64,000 bases of DNA from Leptodactylus fallax (lineage: Eukaryota > Chordata > Amphibia > Anura > Leptodactylidae): positions 3,100,001-3,164,000 of the forward strand of contig CAMRHE010000054.1 of assembly GCA_947044405.1 (NCBI GenBank). The letters are read 5' to 3'. Position 1 is the stretch's first letter. The number at the start of each line of letters is the position of its first letter. A program made the translations under genes and the position numbers. Shown here one piece after another: positions 11,761 through 22,500 of this stretch. The notes below the pieces were generated by a model. That model made no database searches, was not told the origin of the DNA, and worked only from the letters and a program-made list of their open reading frames with translations.

Positions 11761-11839
11761 ATATGCAATCTTCTTTTTTCAAGTCCGGGGCTGCTTTCAA
11801 TCTCCATGGGATTATTGTTTGATGCCACTAGTAGCTTGG

Positions 11840-13262
11840 TAGGTATCTGTATAAGTGCATAATTGTCAGCAGAAACCATATTGTTAGTTAAAAAAAATTC
11901 CATTCCCCAAAGGTAACATATTCATATACTTCTGTATTTAAAAAAAAACAAAAAAAAACTACTTCATATTGGTCCATAAGGGACACTGAATCTCTGGCCC
12001 GACAAAATAAGATAAAGGTGAGGAGGATATAAAGGAAGAAAAAACTGTAATTTTTATTTTTGTGTACATTTTCTATCCCTAGTGTAAGTGGTCTATAAGA
12101 TAGGTCTTCTAGAGGGAAGGGGCTGTTTGTGGCATCTCTACTACAAATACTTATGCATTATGAAATCACCCATAAAGTTCTTCAGTATTAACCTTTTAAT
12201 TACTGATAAATGTGACTTGCTACAGAGGTAATTGCAATGTCTCTTCTTTCTCTCAAGTTTGGGAGTTGGCATTGAAGATTGAGTGTTTAGTACAACAAGC
12301 CTTATCTCCATTCCCCACCCCAGTAGTCTGCTGAATGTAACATTTTATCATTCTAAGGTTACGTTTACATCTGTTTTGGAGTCTTGTAAGGGACTGTGTC
12401 GTAGTGTCCATCTGAAATAGGTGGAGGATAAAGTCCTGTCCACAACAGACACCCATCTGACTGACCCTTTTATAGTCAATAGTGTCTGTTGAGCTCCATG
12501 TGTGCCCACTATTTTAGTGGTCCACCTCTCACAATGCGGCTTTCCTAAAAATAAAAATACAGTTGCTGTACCTAACATCAGAGGGCATTTTATAAAAAAG
12601 ACCTCAGTGCACAGATTATACTGCCAATTCAATATTAAAAAATGGTGATATGTAGTACTTTACAGTACTGCAAAATATTTTTAGTAACGCTAAATAATCT
12701 TAAAATAACTGCTAAAATAGCATTAATGTGTTCAAATAATAGTGCCAGACTATGCTGAAATAAAAGCATCCTACAGAGTTGATATACTGCTGAAATTTAG
12801 CCCCATTCCTCCCACTGGAAATTGTTAACTACTGTACATACTGCTACACATATGCAACGTGTATGCATGTACACAATTTGACTGCATACATTGCAAACAT
12901 ACACAAACACTTAATATACTTGACTACACACTTTACATAAAGTATCTTTTGTTACCTTGGAATGTAGTATGGTAGAAATAAACTTATATAGAGCTGGAAT
13001 GTTTCAATTCCCCAAAAACTACAACCATTTCTCCAAAATTTCTTTTTAAATATATCTGAAAGACTACAAGCTGTATCAGCATTAGACATACACAAGCTGT
13101 GTAAGGCAGTGGTCATTATGCCCCTTGTCCTATTACCTAGCCCAGGAAGCTTACAACTCAAATGAGACAAGCAGACAATCAGTCTGGGGAACCAGTTCAT
13201 ACAGTATCTGTGTAGAAGTGGCTGAAACTCCTCTCCACTTTCAGCCCCATACTGGCGTACTA
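11840..13262. other. Intergenic sequence without recognised genes
   Basis: The stretch is A/T-rich with short open frames on both strands that resemble no family I know and lack splice contexts. Nothing else is evident up to the mariner-like MITE at 13263. Confidence 0.5.
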
Positions 13263-14466
13263 CCATGTTTCTCCAAAAATAAGACCTACCCCGAAAATAA
13301 GCCCTAGCTACATTTTCCAGATTTTTTGGAGAAGGCTTGAAATATATGCCCTACTCCGAAAATAAGCCCAGGCTAATTTAACCCCTTCCCGACATCTGCC
13401 ATGCAATTACAGCGGATGCCGGGTCCTTAAAGATGGCGGCCGCTCTGCTGCAGAGCGGTTACCATAGCTGCCGTACCGGTCTCCGCGGAGACCTGGAGTT
13501 AATGCCCACAATCAGTGTCTACCCTGATCGCGGGCATTGTTGAGCGTGACCCCCCCCCCTTCCAACTAAAGTAGCACACCCGCCGAAGTTAATGCCCGTG
13601 CTCAGAATGGACTCTGATCACGGGCATTGCGTGACCTCCGCGCTTCCCCCCCACAGTCCCTAGGGCCGGTCTCCACCCCTTATAGCTACTATACCCGGTC
13701 TCCTTGTACAGCAGAGACCCGCAGTTAATGCCCGCAATCAGAGTCCATTCTGATGACGGGCATTGTTGGGTGTGCCAGTACGTGACCCCCCCTCCAAATC
13801 GACCCCCCAAAGCAGAGCAACTATCCCCGGGGCCGGTCCCCACCAGCCCCGTACCTTTGAAGTTGCAGGTTGACTCCTGCGGGTGAGATCGCAGGAGCCG
13901 ACCTGTTCCTTCGACAGCCGGGAGCCTTATGAAGGCTCCCAGGCCTGTCATAGGAATATTACTATTGCCTCAATAGTAATGTAGATAATCTCCCATAGAC
14001 TGCAATAGGTTGTATTGCAGTCTATGGGATGATTGCAGGTTCAAGCCCCCCTAGGAGGGGTTAATAGTAGGAAAAAAAAAAAAAGTTAAAAAATATAAAA
14101 AAAAACACAAAATAATAAAAGATCAAGCCCCCTCCCACTTTCACTAGAATACATATAAAAATAAAATATTACTGTGAAACACATACACATTAGGTATCCC
14201 TGTGTCCAAAAACGCCCACTCTACAAACTTATAAAATTATTTTACCTCTATAGTGAATGCCGTAGCAAAAAAAAAAAAAAGATCAAAATGGCGAACTGCT
14301 GTTTTTTCGCTGTTTCACGTCTGGTAAAAGTTGAAATAAAAAGCAATCAAATGTGTGATGGTTGTTCATGGAAAAAATTAAGACCTACCCCGAAAATAAG
14401 CCCTAGCCCTTTTTTTGGAGAAAAAAAAATAATATAAGACCCTGTCTTATTTTCGGAGAAACACGG
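13263..14466. mobile_element. Mariner-like MITE with GAAAATAAG motifs
   Basis: TA flanks (13261-13262 and 14467-14468) bracket inverted tips CCATGTTTCTCC and GGAGAAACACGG. Subterminal repeats of CCGAAAATAAGCCCTA and AATAAGACC occur at both ends (13284-13310, 14380-14405, 14440-14455). The centre is occupied by a TTAA element, so the original MITE was only about 200 bp. Confidence 0.8.
13382..14375. mobile_element. TTAA-flanked element, family CCCCTT-GAC, nested and 3'-decayed
   Basis: After TTAA at 13378-13381 it begins CCCCTTCCCGACATCTGCC, as in the related element at 21963 and, inverted, at the right end of 20290-21482. The G/C-rich half contains several inverted copies of an AATGCCCG(C/T)(A/G)ATCAGAGT-type motif. 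The right CCCCTT terminus is no longer legible, although a TTAA remains at about 14377. Confidence 0.65.
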
Positions 14467-14811
14467 TATATATCTCATGGGCCGTGTCAGCTAGTTAGGC
14501 AGATGCAGCAGTAGCTTCTACTGTTACAAAACTGGCTAGACTCTATAAAAATGTAAGGCTTTGTTCACATTTGTCTTGTAAACCTTTGTTGTATATTCCA
14601 TTATGTTTGACAGGAATTTATAGCACTGTAAGTACAAGTCAATGGGATCCAGTGAATGTCCATGGTAACACTGTGGCTTTCATTACAAATAGAACTCAAC
14701 AACAATACACAGATCTGTGTATTACTGTGTAATCTAAGGTCAGTGAAACCTGACCTTAGATTCTTTTCTATCAGCATTACACACACACAAGCTGTGTAAG
14801 GCTGGGTTCAC

Positions 14812-15040
14812 ATTTGGGCATGTACTCCGTTCGGGGTTTCCGTCCCCGAACCCGTTTAAAAAATGCGAAGAGAAAAGTGCTGCATGGAAGCCGGGTGGAA
14901 ACCCTATGGACCCCATTATAGTCTATGGGTTCGTGGGTTTACGCGGGTAACCGCTTTTTTAAACGGATTAGGTTTCAGTTCGGGGGGTCCCCAAGCAGAA
15001 CCCCCAAACAGAAACCCAAACGCAGGTGTGAACATAGCGT
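14812..15040. mobile_element. GTTCACA-type palindromic MITE
   Basis: It opens GGCTGGGTTCACATTTG and closes GGTGTGAACATAGCG, with inner arms carrying TTTCCG and a CCATTATAGTCTATGGG centre. Other copies or relatives in this window lie near 8660, 17305, 27830, 48745 and 54720. Confidence 0.7.
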
Positions 15041-15119
15041 AAGTACTGACAGATTGTGCAGTATTGTCTCTGCTCTATTCTATTAGTTATAGTGGGTGCA
15101 ATAACACTGCCACTGGGTA

Positions 15120-16759
15120 CAGTGGGGAAAAAAAAGTATTTAGTCAGCCACCATTTGTGCAAGTTCTCCCACTTAAAAAGAAGATAGAGGCCTGTAATTG
15201 ACATCATAGGTAGACCTCATCTATGAGAGACAAAATGAGAAAACAAATCCAGAAAATCACATTGTCTGATTTTTTAAGAATTTATTTGCAAATTATGGTG
15301 GAAAATAAGTATTTGGTCACCTACAAACAAGCAAGATTTCTGGCTCTCACAGACCTGTAACTTCTTCTTTAAGAGGCTCCTCTGTCCTCCACTCATTACC
15401 TGTAGTAATGGCACCTGTTTGACATTGTTATCAGTATAAAAGACACCTGTCCACAACCTCAAACAGTCACACTCCAAACTCCACTATGGTGAAGACCAAA
15501 GAGCTGTGGAAAGACACCAGAAACAAAATTGTAGACCTGCACCAGGCTGGGAAAACTGAATCTGCAATAGGTGAGCAGCTTGGTGTGAAGAAATCAACTG
15601 TGGGAGCAATGGAAGACATACAAGACCACTGATAATCTCCCTCAATCAGGGGCTCCATGCAAGATCTCACCCCGTGGGGTCAAAATGATCACAAGAACTG
15701 TGAGCAAAAATCCCAAAACCACACAGAGGGACCTAGTGAATGACCTGCAGAAAGCTGGGACTAACGTAATAAAGGCTACCACACTACACCGCCAGGGACT
15801 CAGATCCTGCAGTGCCAGACGTGTCCGCCTGCTTAAGCCAGTACATATCCGGGCCCGTCTGAAGTTTGCTAGAGAGCATTTGGATGTTCCAGAAGAGTAT
15901 TGGGAGAATGTCATATGGTCAGATGACACCAACTGTTTGGTAGAAACACAACTAGTCATGTTTGGAAGAGAGTGAATGCTGAGTTGCATCCAAAGAACAC
16001 CATACCTACTGTGAAGCATGGGGGTGGCAACATCATGGGGCTGTTTCTCTGCAAAGGGACCAGGACGACTGATCTGTGTACATGAAAGAATGAATGGGGC
16101 CATGTATCGTGAGATTTTGAGTGCAAACCTCCTTCCATCAGCAAGGGCATTGAAGATGAAACGTGCTTGGGTCTTTCAGCATGACAATGTCCCGAGCACA
16201 CTGCCAGGACAACAAAGGAGTGGCTTCGTAAGAAGCATTTCAAGGTCCTGGAGTGGCCTAGCCAGTCTCCAGATCTCAACCCCCTAGAAAACCTTTGGAG
16301 GGAGTTGAAAGTCCGTGTTGCCCAAAACATCACTGCTCAAGAGGAGATCTGCATGGAGGAATGGGCCAACATACCAGCAACAATGTGTGCCAACCATGTG
16401 AAGACTTACAGAAAACGTTTCACCTTTTATTTTCCACCATAATTTGCAAATAAATTCGTTAAAAAAAAATCAGACAATGTGATTTTCTAGTGGAGGACAG
16501 AGGAGCCTCTTAAAGAAGAAGTTACAGGTCTGTGAGCCAGAAATCTTGCTTGTTTGTAGGTGACCAAATACTTATTTTCCTCCATAATTTGCAAATAAAT
16601 TCTTAAAAAAATCAGACAATGTGACTTTCTAGATATGTTTTCTCATTTTGTCTCTCATAGTTGAGGTCTACCTATGATGTCAATTACAGGCCTCTCTCAT
16701 CTTTTTAAGTGGGAGAACTTGCACAATTGGTGGCTGACTAAATACTTTTTTCCCCACTG
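15120..16759 (+). mobile_element. Tc1-like DNA transposon, copy 2, chimeric right end
   Basis: Perfect TA flanks (15118-15119, 16760-16761) enclose tips CAGTGGGGAAAAAA and TTTTTTCCCCACTG. Copy 2 matches copy 1 through the transposase region. At about 16488 the normal right end stops after GTGATTTTCTAG and is followed by about 270 bp that are the inverted left end of the same family, including its leader (AAGAAGAAGTTACAGG, TGGTGACCAAATAC-like). The element therefore has inverted repeats of about 270 bp rather than the shorter TIR of copy 1. Confidence 0.9.
15486..16440 (+). pseudogene. Tc1 transposase pseudogene (copy 2)
   Basis: It begins with the family start codon at 15486-15488, [15 protein letters not shown], followed by the helix-turn-helix KKSTVGA. 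A deletion at about 15609 removes the end of the first DNA-binding helix and shifts the frame. Further small deletions occur near 15780 and 15935 ([10 protein letters not shown] in place of [10 protein letters not shown]), and near 16035 and 16190. The DNDPKHT and PIENLW blocks are still legible out of frame. It cannot make an active enzyme. The start codon retained here shows what copy 1 has lost. Confidence 0.9.
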
Positions 16760-16761
16760 TA

Positions 16762-17593
16762 AGTGAAAGGCCTTTGGAAAGCGATCTGACCTTATAACTA
16801 TGATATGCGATGATGGACTCTAACTTGCAAATAAAAATCAAATCAAAGAATACAAAAAAAAAAATTTACAAAATGTTAACGTGTGTTAAATGGTCACAGC
16901 TTTATTTATAATCACATGACTACAAAAACCATAGTTAAAACAGTGACACTTCATAACATATGCCTAGCAGCTCTATAATCTGTAAGTATAGATGATTTCT
17001 GGTAATTCTTTCATTTCTAGACATGATTTCTATATATTAGAAATTAAGCCAATATCTATGAAAACCCTCAACTCAGAGAGTTATCCTAGAACATACAGGA
17101 AAGTAAAAAACTATTTTGTGTAGGAGACCTCTAGGGTACCATGGCTGAAGGAGTGGATGATGGAAGGGGCAATGGAAAATCTAGTACTGATCACCAGGGG
17201 GCCAGGAAAGAAGAATAGACACTCAAGACAAAAACAATACAACTACACCTTGCTTTTTGTGAGGGCCCAGGGGAGAGAGTTTATGCTGACCCCATAGTCA
17301 TATCAGGCTAGGTTCACTCCCCATTCCGCTTTAAAAATGCAGATAGAAAAGTTCTCCAAGCAGCGCTTTTATAGATTATAGTCTATGGGGTCTGCAGGTA
17401 ACCACTTTTTTAAGCAGATTAGGTTCCCAAGCAGACCCCCTCAACCGAAACCCGAACGCAGATGTGAGCCAAGCATCAGAATGGCAAGTCCCAGTGACCA
17501 ACTACTTTATATGGTTACTTTGTAACTCTAGAGAAGGTGGCATACGAGTAGGCATATTTAATAATTCTGTTTAATAATTGGACAGGACAAGCT
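16762..17593. other. Intergenic, with a decayed GTTCACA MITE near 17305-17475
   Basis: No gene is seen. The stretch 17305-17475 (GGCTAGGTTCACTCCCC to ACGCAGATGTGAGCC) is a decayed member of the GTTCACA palindromic family. Confidence 0.5.
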
Positions 17594-18082
17594 TAGGGTG
17601 AGTTCACACTACTGTTGGTAATACGTTATGATAGTGTCAGTTAAAAAAAAAAACCCCAAAAAACGGACACCTATCATAACAGACATTAACGGACACTGAT
17701 GTTAATGTGTCCGTTTTTTTAATTGATCCAATTAATGGATCAGTTAAAAAAAAGAGACACATTAGCATAAGTTAGTGTCCATTAATGACACCCGTCCGTT
17801 ACACATAGACTTTAATGTTAAAAAATAACGGATGCTTGATGTCCGTCATGAAACCATTTTTTTAACCGACACAAACGTCTTGCATGTAGGATTTTTTGTC
17901 TGTGAAAAAAAACTGATATGTGATGGATTGGGTGTCTAACGGACAGTAACGGACGTAAGATAAAATCCCATTGAAATGAATGGAAATTTTAACAGATTTG
18001 TTATGGTTCAGCTAGTGTCCATTGCTAAAATCTTGTAACGGACACTACTCACAGTCACCAGTGGTAGTGTGAACGCTCCCTT
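17594..18082. mobile_element. Palindromic MITE (GTTCACACTAC ends)
   Basis: The ends AGGGTGAGTTCACACTACTG and GGTAGTGTGAACGCTCCCTT are inverted, and the inversion continues inward through AGTGTCCGTT-type motifs. Several internal copies of ACGGACA and TGTCCGTT show that the element was itself built of short inverted units. Confidence 0.75.
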
Positions 18083-18154
18083 AGACTCAAAACTTAAATT
18101 GTGCCAGATTTGGCACAGTATATGATCCCGGATGATACATTTGGTGCTTCTTTA

Positions 18155-18455
18155 GGGGCTGTTCACATCACAATTAATAGCACTGTGAAGAAAGGTATTC
18201 AAACATATCCCATTGACTTTAATGGGAAAATACAACCTAAAAGATCCATTTTGGCATTTGTTTCTGCTAATGTCTGTTCCTCGTAACATATTAGGAACAG
18301 AAAACAAAACAAACAGCAAAAGTGAATCCAATTTTCTCTTAAAGTAAATAGATCCCTTTGTGGAAAATGTCTGAATTTTTTTTTTCAGGTATTCAAGTGT
18401 ATACCACAATTGGATGCTATTAAGTAGCCAAATCATGATGTGAACGGTCCCTTAC
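18155..18455. mobile_element. Palindromic MITE (GGGGCTGTTCACATCA ends)
   Basis: Left AGGGGCTGTTCACATCACAA and right ATGATGTGAACGGTCCCTTA are inverted. Arms include CATTTTGGCATTTGTT and related motifs. No coding content. Confidence 0.65.
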
Positions 18456-18564
18456 ACTTATACTGTCTAATATATACCAGCTACTACTTACTTTGAACCA
18501 AAATTTTTGAACACACTTGCATGCCCCTTTACTACAAAACTATGCCTCCTTATCAGCAAAAAAC

Positions 18565-19207
18565 GTCTTAAAGTGTAACTCCCACTTTTTTTTTCGCTAT
18601 TGTGTCGGAGAGTGCTTGGTAACCATTTTTGTAATAAACTTCATTACCCTATCTAAATTCATTTTTATTATAAAACAGTCTGTATCATTCTCCTTAGCAA
18701 CCCTCTAACTGAGCTGATGCTATATTGTAAATATGCAGAGCTGAAGCTTTTACCAAAGGGTGGATGGTCACTTCAAATGGCTGTATCTTCCATTTTATAC
18801 CACCTAGAAAAAAATGGTTCTGAGATCATAAAGCTGAGAATCTGAGATAACACTAATTAAAAACATAGTCGGGAATGTGATTTGATATGCAGCATGAACC
18901 ATTACATATTAAGTTGAAATTCCTGAGTTCCTAAGTTTCTTTCTTATGATACCAAAAACATTTTTGTCGGTGGTATAAAACTGGTGATACAGGTGTTTGA
19001 AGTGACCATCCCCTCCTTTGGTGAATGCTTCTGTTCTACGTACTACATTGAGTACATGTGTACAGACAGTCTACTAACAATGCTAATTTAGTTAGTACTT
19101 TACAGCCTGTTTTCTATTAAAAAGCAGTTTGATAGATTAATAAAGTATATTACAAAAATGTTCAACCCCCTCCTCCCCCTGATACAATAGCAAAAAAAAA
19201 AAAAGTC
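18565..19207. mobile_element. Long palindromic MITE (AAAGTGTAACTCCCAC end)
   Basis: The left arm (CGCTATTGTGTCGGAG, GGATGGTCACTTCAAATGG, TTTTATACCACC) is mirrored by the right arm (GGTGGTATAAAAC, TTTGAAGTGACCATCCCC, GATACAATAGC). The arms are over 250 bp, spaced by a short centre near 18880. Confidence 0.75.
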
Positions 19208-19402
19208 AATGAAATAGAAGTTACGCTTTCAATACTTAATAAATGTGATGTGTACACACAGAACTCTAGTGTGTTTTGATTACTAAATTTCTCCCAATAT
19301 GTTTAATTTGATCGTATATTAGCTTGTATAGCGATATATGAAAATATCTAAAACTTGGCTATTAATGGTAATAAGAACAATCCATTTCATGGTCCAGGTC
19401 AA

Positions 19403-19537
19403 TTAGGTGATGTGATGCATCTGCAGAACTGTCTTCACTGTCTGCACATATTTCTCATCGGGCACCGGTTTCCGCTGACTTCCAGGCTGAAGGAAAGCCT
19501 TGATAGTAGGAATTTCACTTATTCTTGTTTTGAAGCC
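19403..19537 (-). CDS. GSTA: GSTA last coding exon
   Basis: A 135-bp exon preceded by TATGTAG. It encodes [20 protein letters not shown], then [20 protein letters not shown] and HHIT, with TAA at 19405-19403. The PGSQRKP motif and the C-terminal helix that caps the active site are typical of alpha GSTs. A possible ATTAAA poly(A) signal lies near 19302-19307. Confidence 0.96.
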   Translation of the reverse strand, partial: GFKTRISEIPTIKAFLQPGSQRKPVPDEKYVQTVKTVLQMHHIT

Positions 19538-22500
19538 CTACATAAATTATATATATGTTAAGCATGTAAAATATATAGATATTTATATATAGAATTGGCA
19601 TAAATAAAATATCCAATACATGACATCAAATGAAAAAAAAAACTGCCCTTTTCTCAATAACGGACTTTCCTTCTCTGTATTTTACACAAAAGATGTGGAC
19701 ATCTGTGCAAACAGTCGTGATCACTGGGCATTGTTACACCACTCTCATCATGTTTTCTGAAACATGGGTAGGGCTTATTAGCAGGGGATGGGATTCACTA
19801 TCGCTCAATGGATTTATGATGTATCAGAAAGCAAGCTGAAATTGATGTCAGCTCATAGCTGGTGTACAATTTCAGTTTCTGGTGTAAATAGTGACAATTT
19901 GTTTTAACAGTGTTCTGCTTCTTATTAAATTTGATTAATCTTACCCAACAAATTTTTCATTAAGGTTGCCATGTTAATAAATTCCCTCTACTATATTTTA
20001 TGTATATATCATTCAGATGCAGAGCTAAAAAGGATTCACATGGGTTCATGTTAAACAAGAAAAGTTAATGCAGTTTGTTTCCAAATGCAACCAGAATTAT
20101 GAGTTTAGCTAGTTTTTTAGAGTATTATACAGAGTGAAAGAGTAGTAGAATATTTGCAAAGCTACTAAAATTTTACACAGCTATAAACAGTTTGTTTCTT
20201 AATGTGTATATATACTGTACACTCTAGTAAGGCTGATGTAAAAGTACAAGCTACAGTACTTAAAGGGGTTTTCCCATGAACATAATTAACCCCTTCCCGA
20301 CACAGGAATTTTTCGATTTTCGTTTTTGTTCTCAGAGCCATATGAGGGCTTAATGATTGCGGAACAAATTTTTATTCATGATGCTACCATTTATTATTCT
20401 GTACAATGTACTGGGAAGCTTTAAAAAAATTCAGAATGGGGTGGATTTGAAGAAAAAATGCATTTGTGCGACTTTCTTATGGGCTTAGTTTTTACGACGT
20501 TCACTCTGCAGCCAAAATGACATGTCAACTGTATTCTATGTTTTGGTACGATTCCGGGGATACCACATTTATATGGTTTTATTTACATTTTAACCCCTTA
20601 ACAAAAATCAAAAAATTTGCAAAAAAAAAAATATTTTTTCTAGAAGTCGCCATATTCTGACACCCAGAACTTTTTTATATTTCCGTGTACGGGGATGCAT
20701 AGCGCGTCTTTTTTTTGCAGGGCCTGGAGTACTTTTTAGTTATGCCATTTTGGGGAATGCCTATTGCTTTGATCACTTTTTATAAAAATTTTTATCAGAG
20801 GCGAAACAGTGAAAAAATGGTGGTTTGGCACTTTTGATTTTTTCTTTCCCACTATGGCATTTACTGTACGGGAAAAATATAAGTTTCTAGACCCGGCGTT
20901 TTCGGACACAGGAATACCTAATGTGTATGTGTTTTACAGAAATATTTTACTTTTATATGTATTCTAGGGAAAGGGGGGTGATTTAAACTTTTTTTTTTTT
21001 AACTATTTTATTAGCCCCCCCTAGGGGGCTTGAACCTGCAATCATTAGATTGCAAGTCCCATAAACTGAAATACAACTGTATTGCAGTCTATGGTAGATT
21101 CGCTACATAGTTTCAGTAGCTACAATGCAATGACAATAATAATGACTATAATGCAATGATCTTATGAAGGCTCCCAGCTGTCAGATGAACAGGTCGGCTC
21201 CCGCAATCTCAATGTGCGGAACCCAGCCTGCAACGATAAAGGTACAGAGCCAGTAGGGATCAGTCCCTGAGGCCATTTTTTTTTTATTTTTATTTGGGGG
21301 GAAGGTCCTAACCTGCAATGCCCGCAATCAGAGTGAACTCTGATTGCGGGCATTAGCACTGGATTTCCACAGTAGAATACAGCGGAGACCTGGTTGCTAT
21401 GGCGGCTGAGCTGCTGCAGAGCAGCCGCCATCTTTAAAGACTCGGCATCCGCTGTACTATTATGGCGAATGTCGGGAAGGGGTTAAAATTGTAAACAAGT
21501 AAAAGTTAAACATTTTTTGCAAGTATAAATAACTCTTTACAGTGTTTTAGAGGTTTTCTCTACCCATAACTTAGTGGTGACAGTCTTCTGTCTTGATTAG
21601 TTGCCAGTGGATACAACCATGAATGTTGGAACTTTGTATGGTCAGAAAATCAGCTGATTTCCTTATTGTGGATAGGTTATCTGCTTGTGCATGTAGCGTC
21701 CCCTGTCCACAATAAGGAAATCATGACTGGGTTTTTGACAACTCTTATACCATAGTAATTTCATGAATTCATGGTTGTATCCATTAGCAACCTATCAAGG
21801 CAAAAGAGTGTCACCGCCAAGATGATGAGAGAAAATATTTAAAACTCTGCAAAATTTGTAATTGCTTATGTTGTAAAAATGTTTGCACTATAAGTCATTA
21901 CATTTAAATTCAATTGTCTACCAATATTAATATGTTTAATGCTCACAGGAAAACCCCTTTAACCCCTTCCCAACATCCATCGGGTCTCTTCTGTATAATA
22001 CAGCAGAGAACCGGCGCTAATGCCCACAATCAGTGCCCGATTAAGGACAAATGGGCTCCGCCATTTTGGGGAGGATCGCCAGAACCCACAACGAGATCCA
22101 GGGCCGGTGATCCGTTGACATGTCAGCTAGGAGCCTATTTAAGGCTCCCAGGCTTATCTGGCAGTTACATCTTTTGCAGGCTAGGGGGTCTAATTATTAC
22201 AGTATTTAAAAAATAAATAAATTTTTTTAAAAAGTATTAAAAATTCAAATCACCCCCCTTCTCTAGAATACATATAAAAGTAACAAAATTACTGTGAAAC
22301 GCATACACTTTAAGTATTCTTGTGTCCAAAAATGCCCAGTATACGAACTTCTAAAAATATTTTTTAGCAGAAAATAAAAAAAAATCAAATGTGCCGAACT
22401 GCTGTTTTTTTCGCTGTTTCACCTTTGATAAAAATTTTAATAAAAGGTGATCAAAGCAATAAACATTCCCCAAAATGGTATAACTAAAAAAGTACATCTG

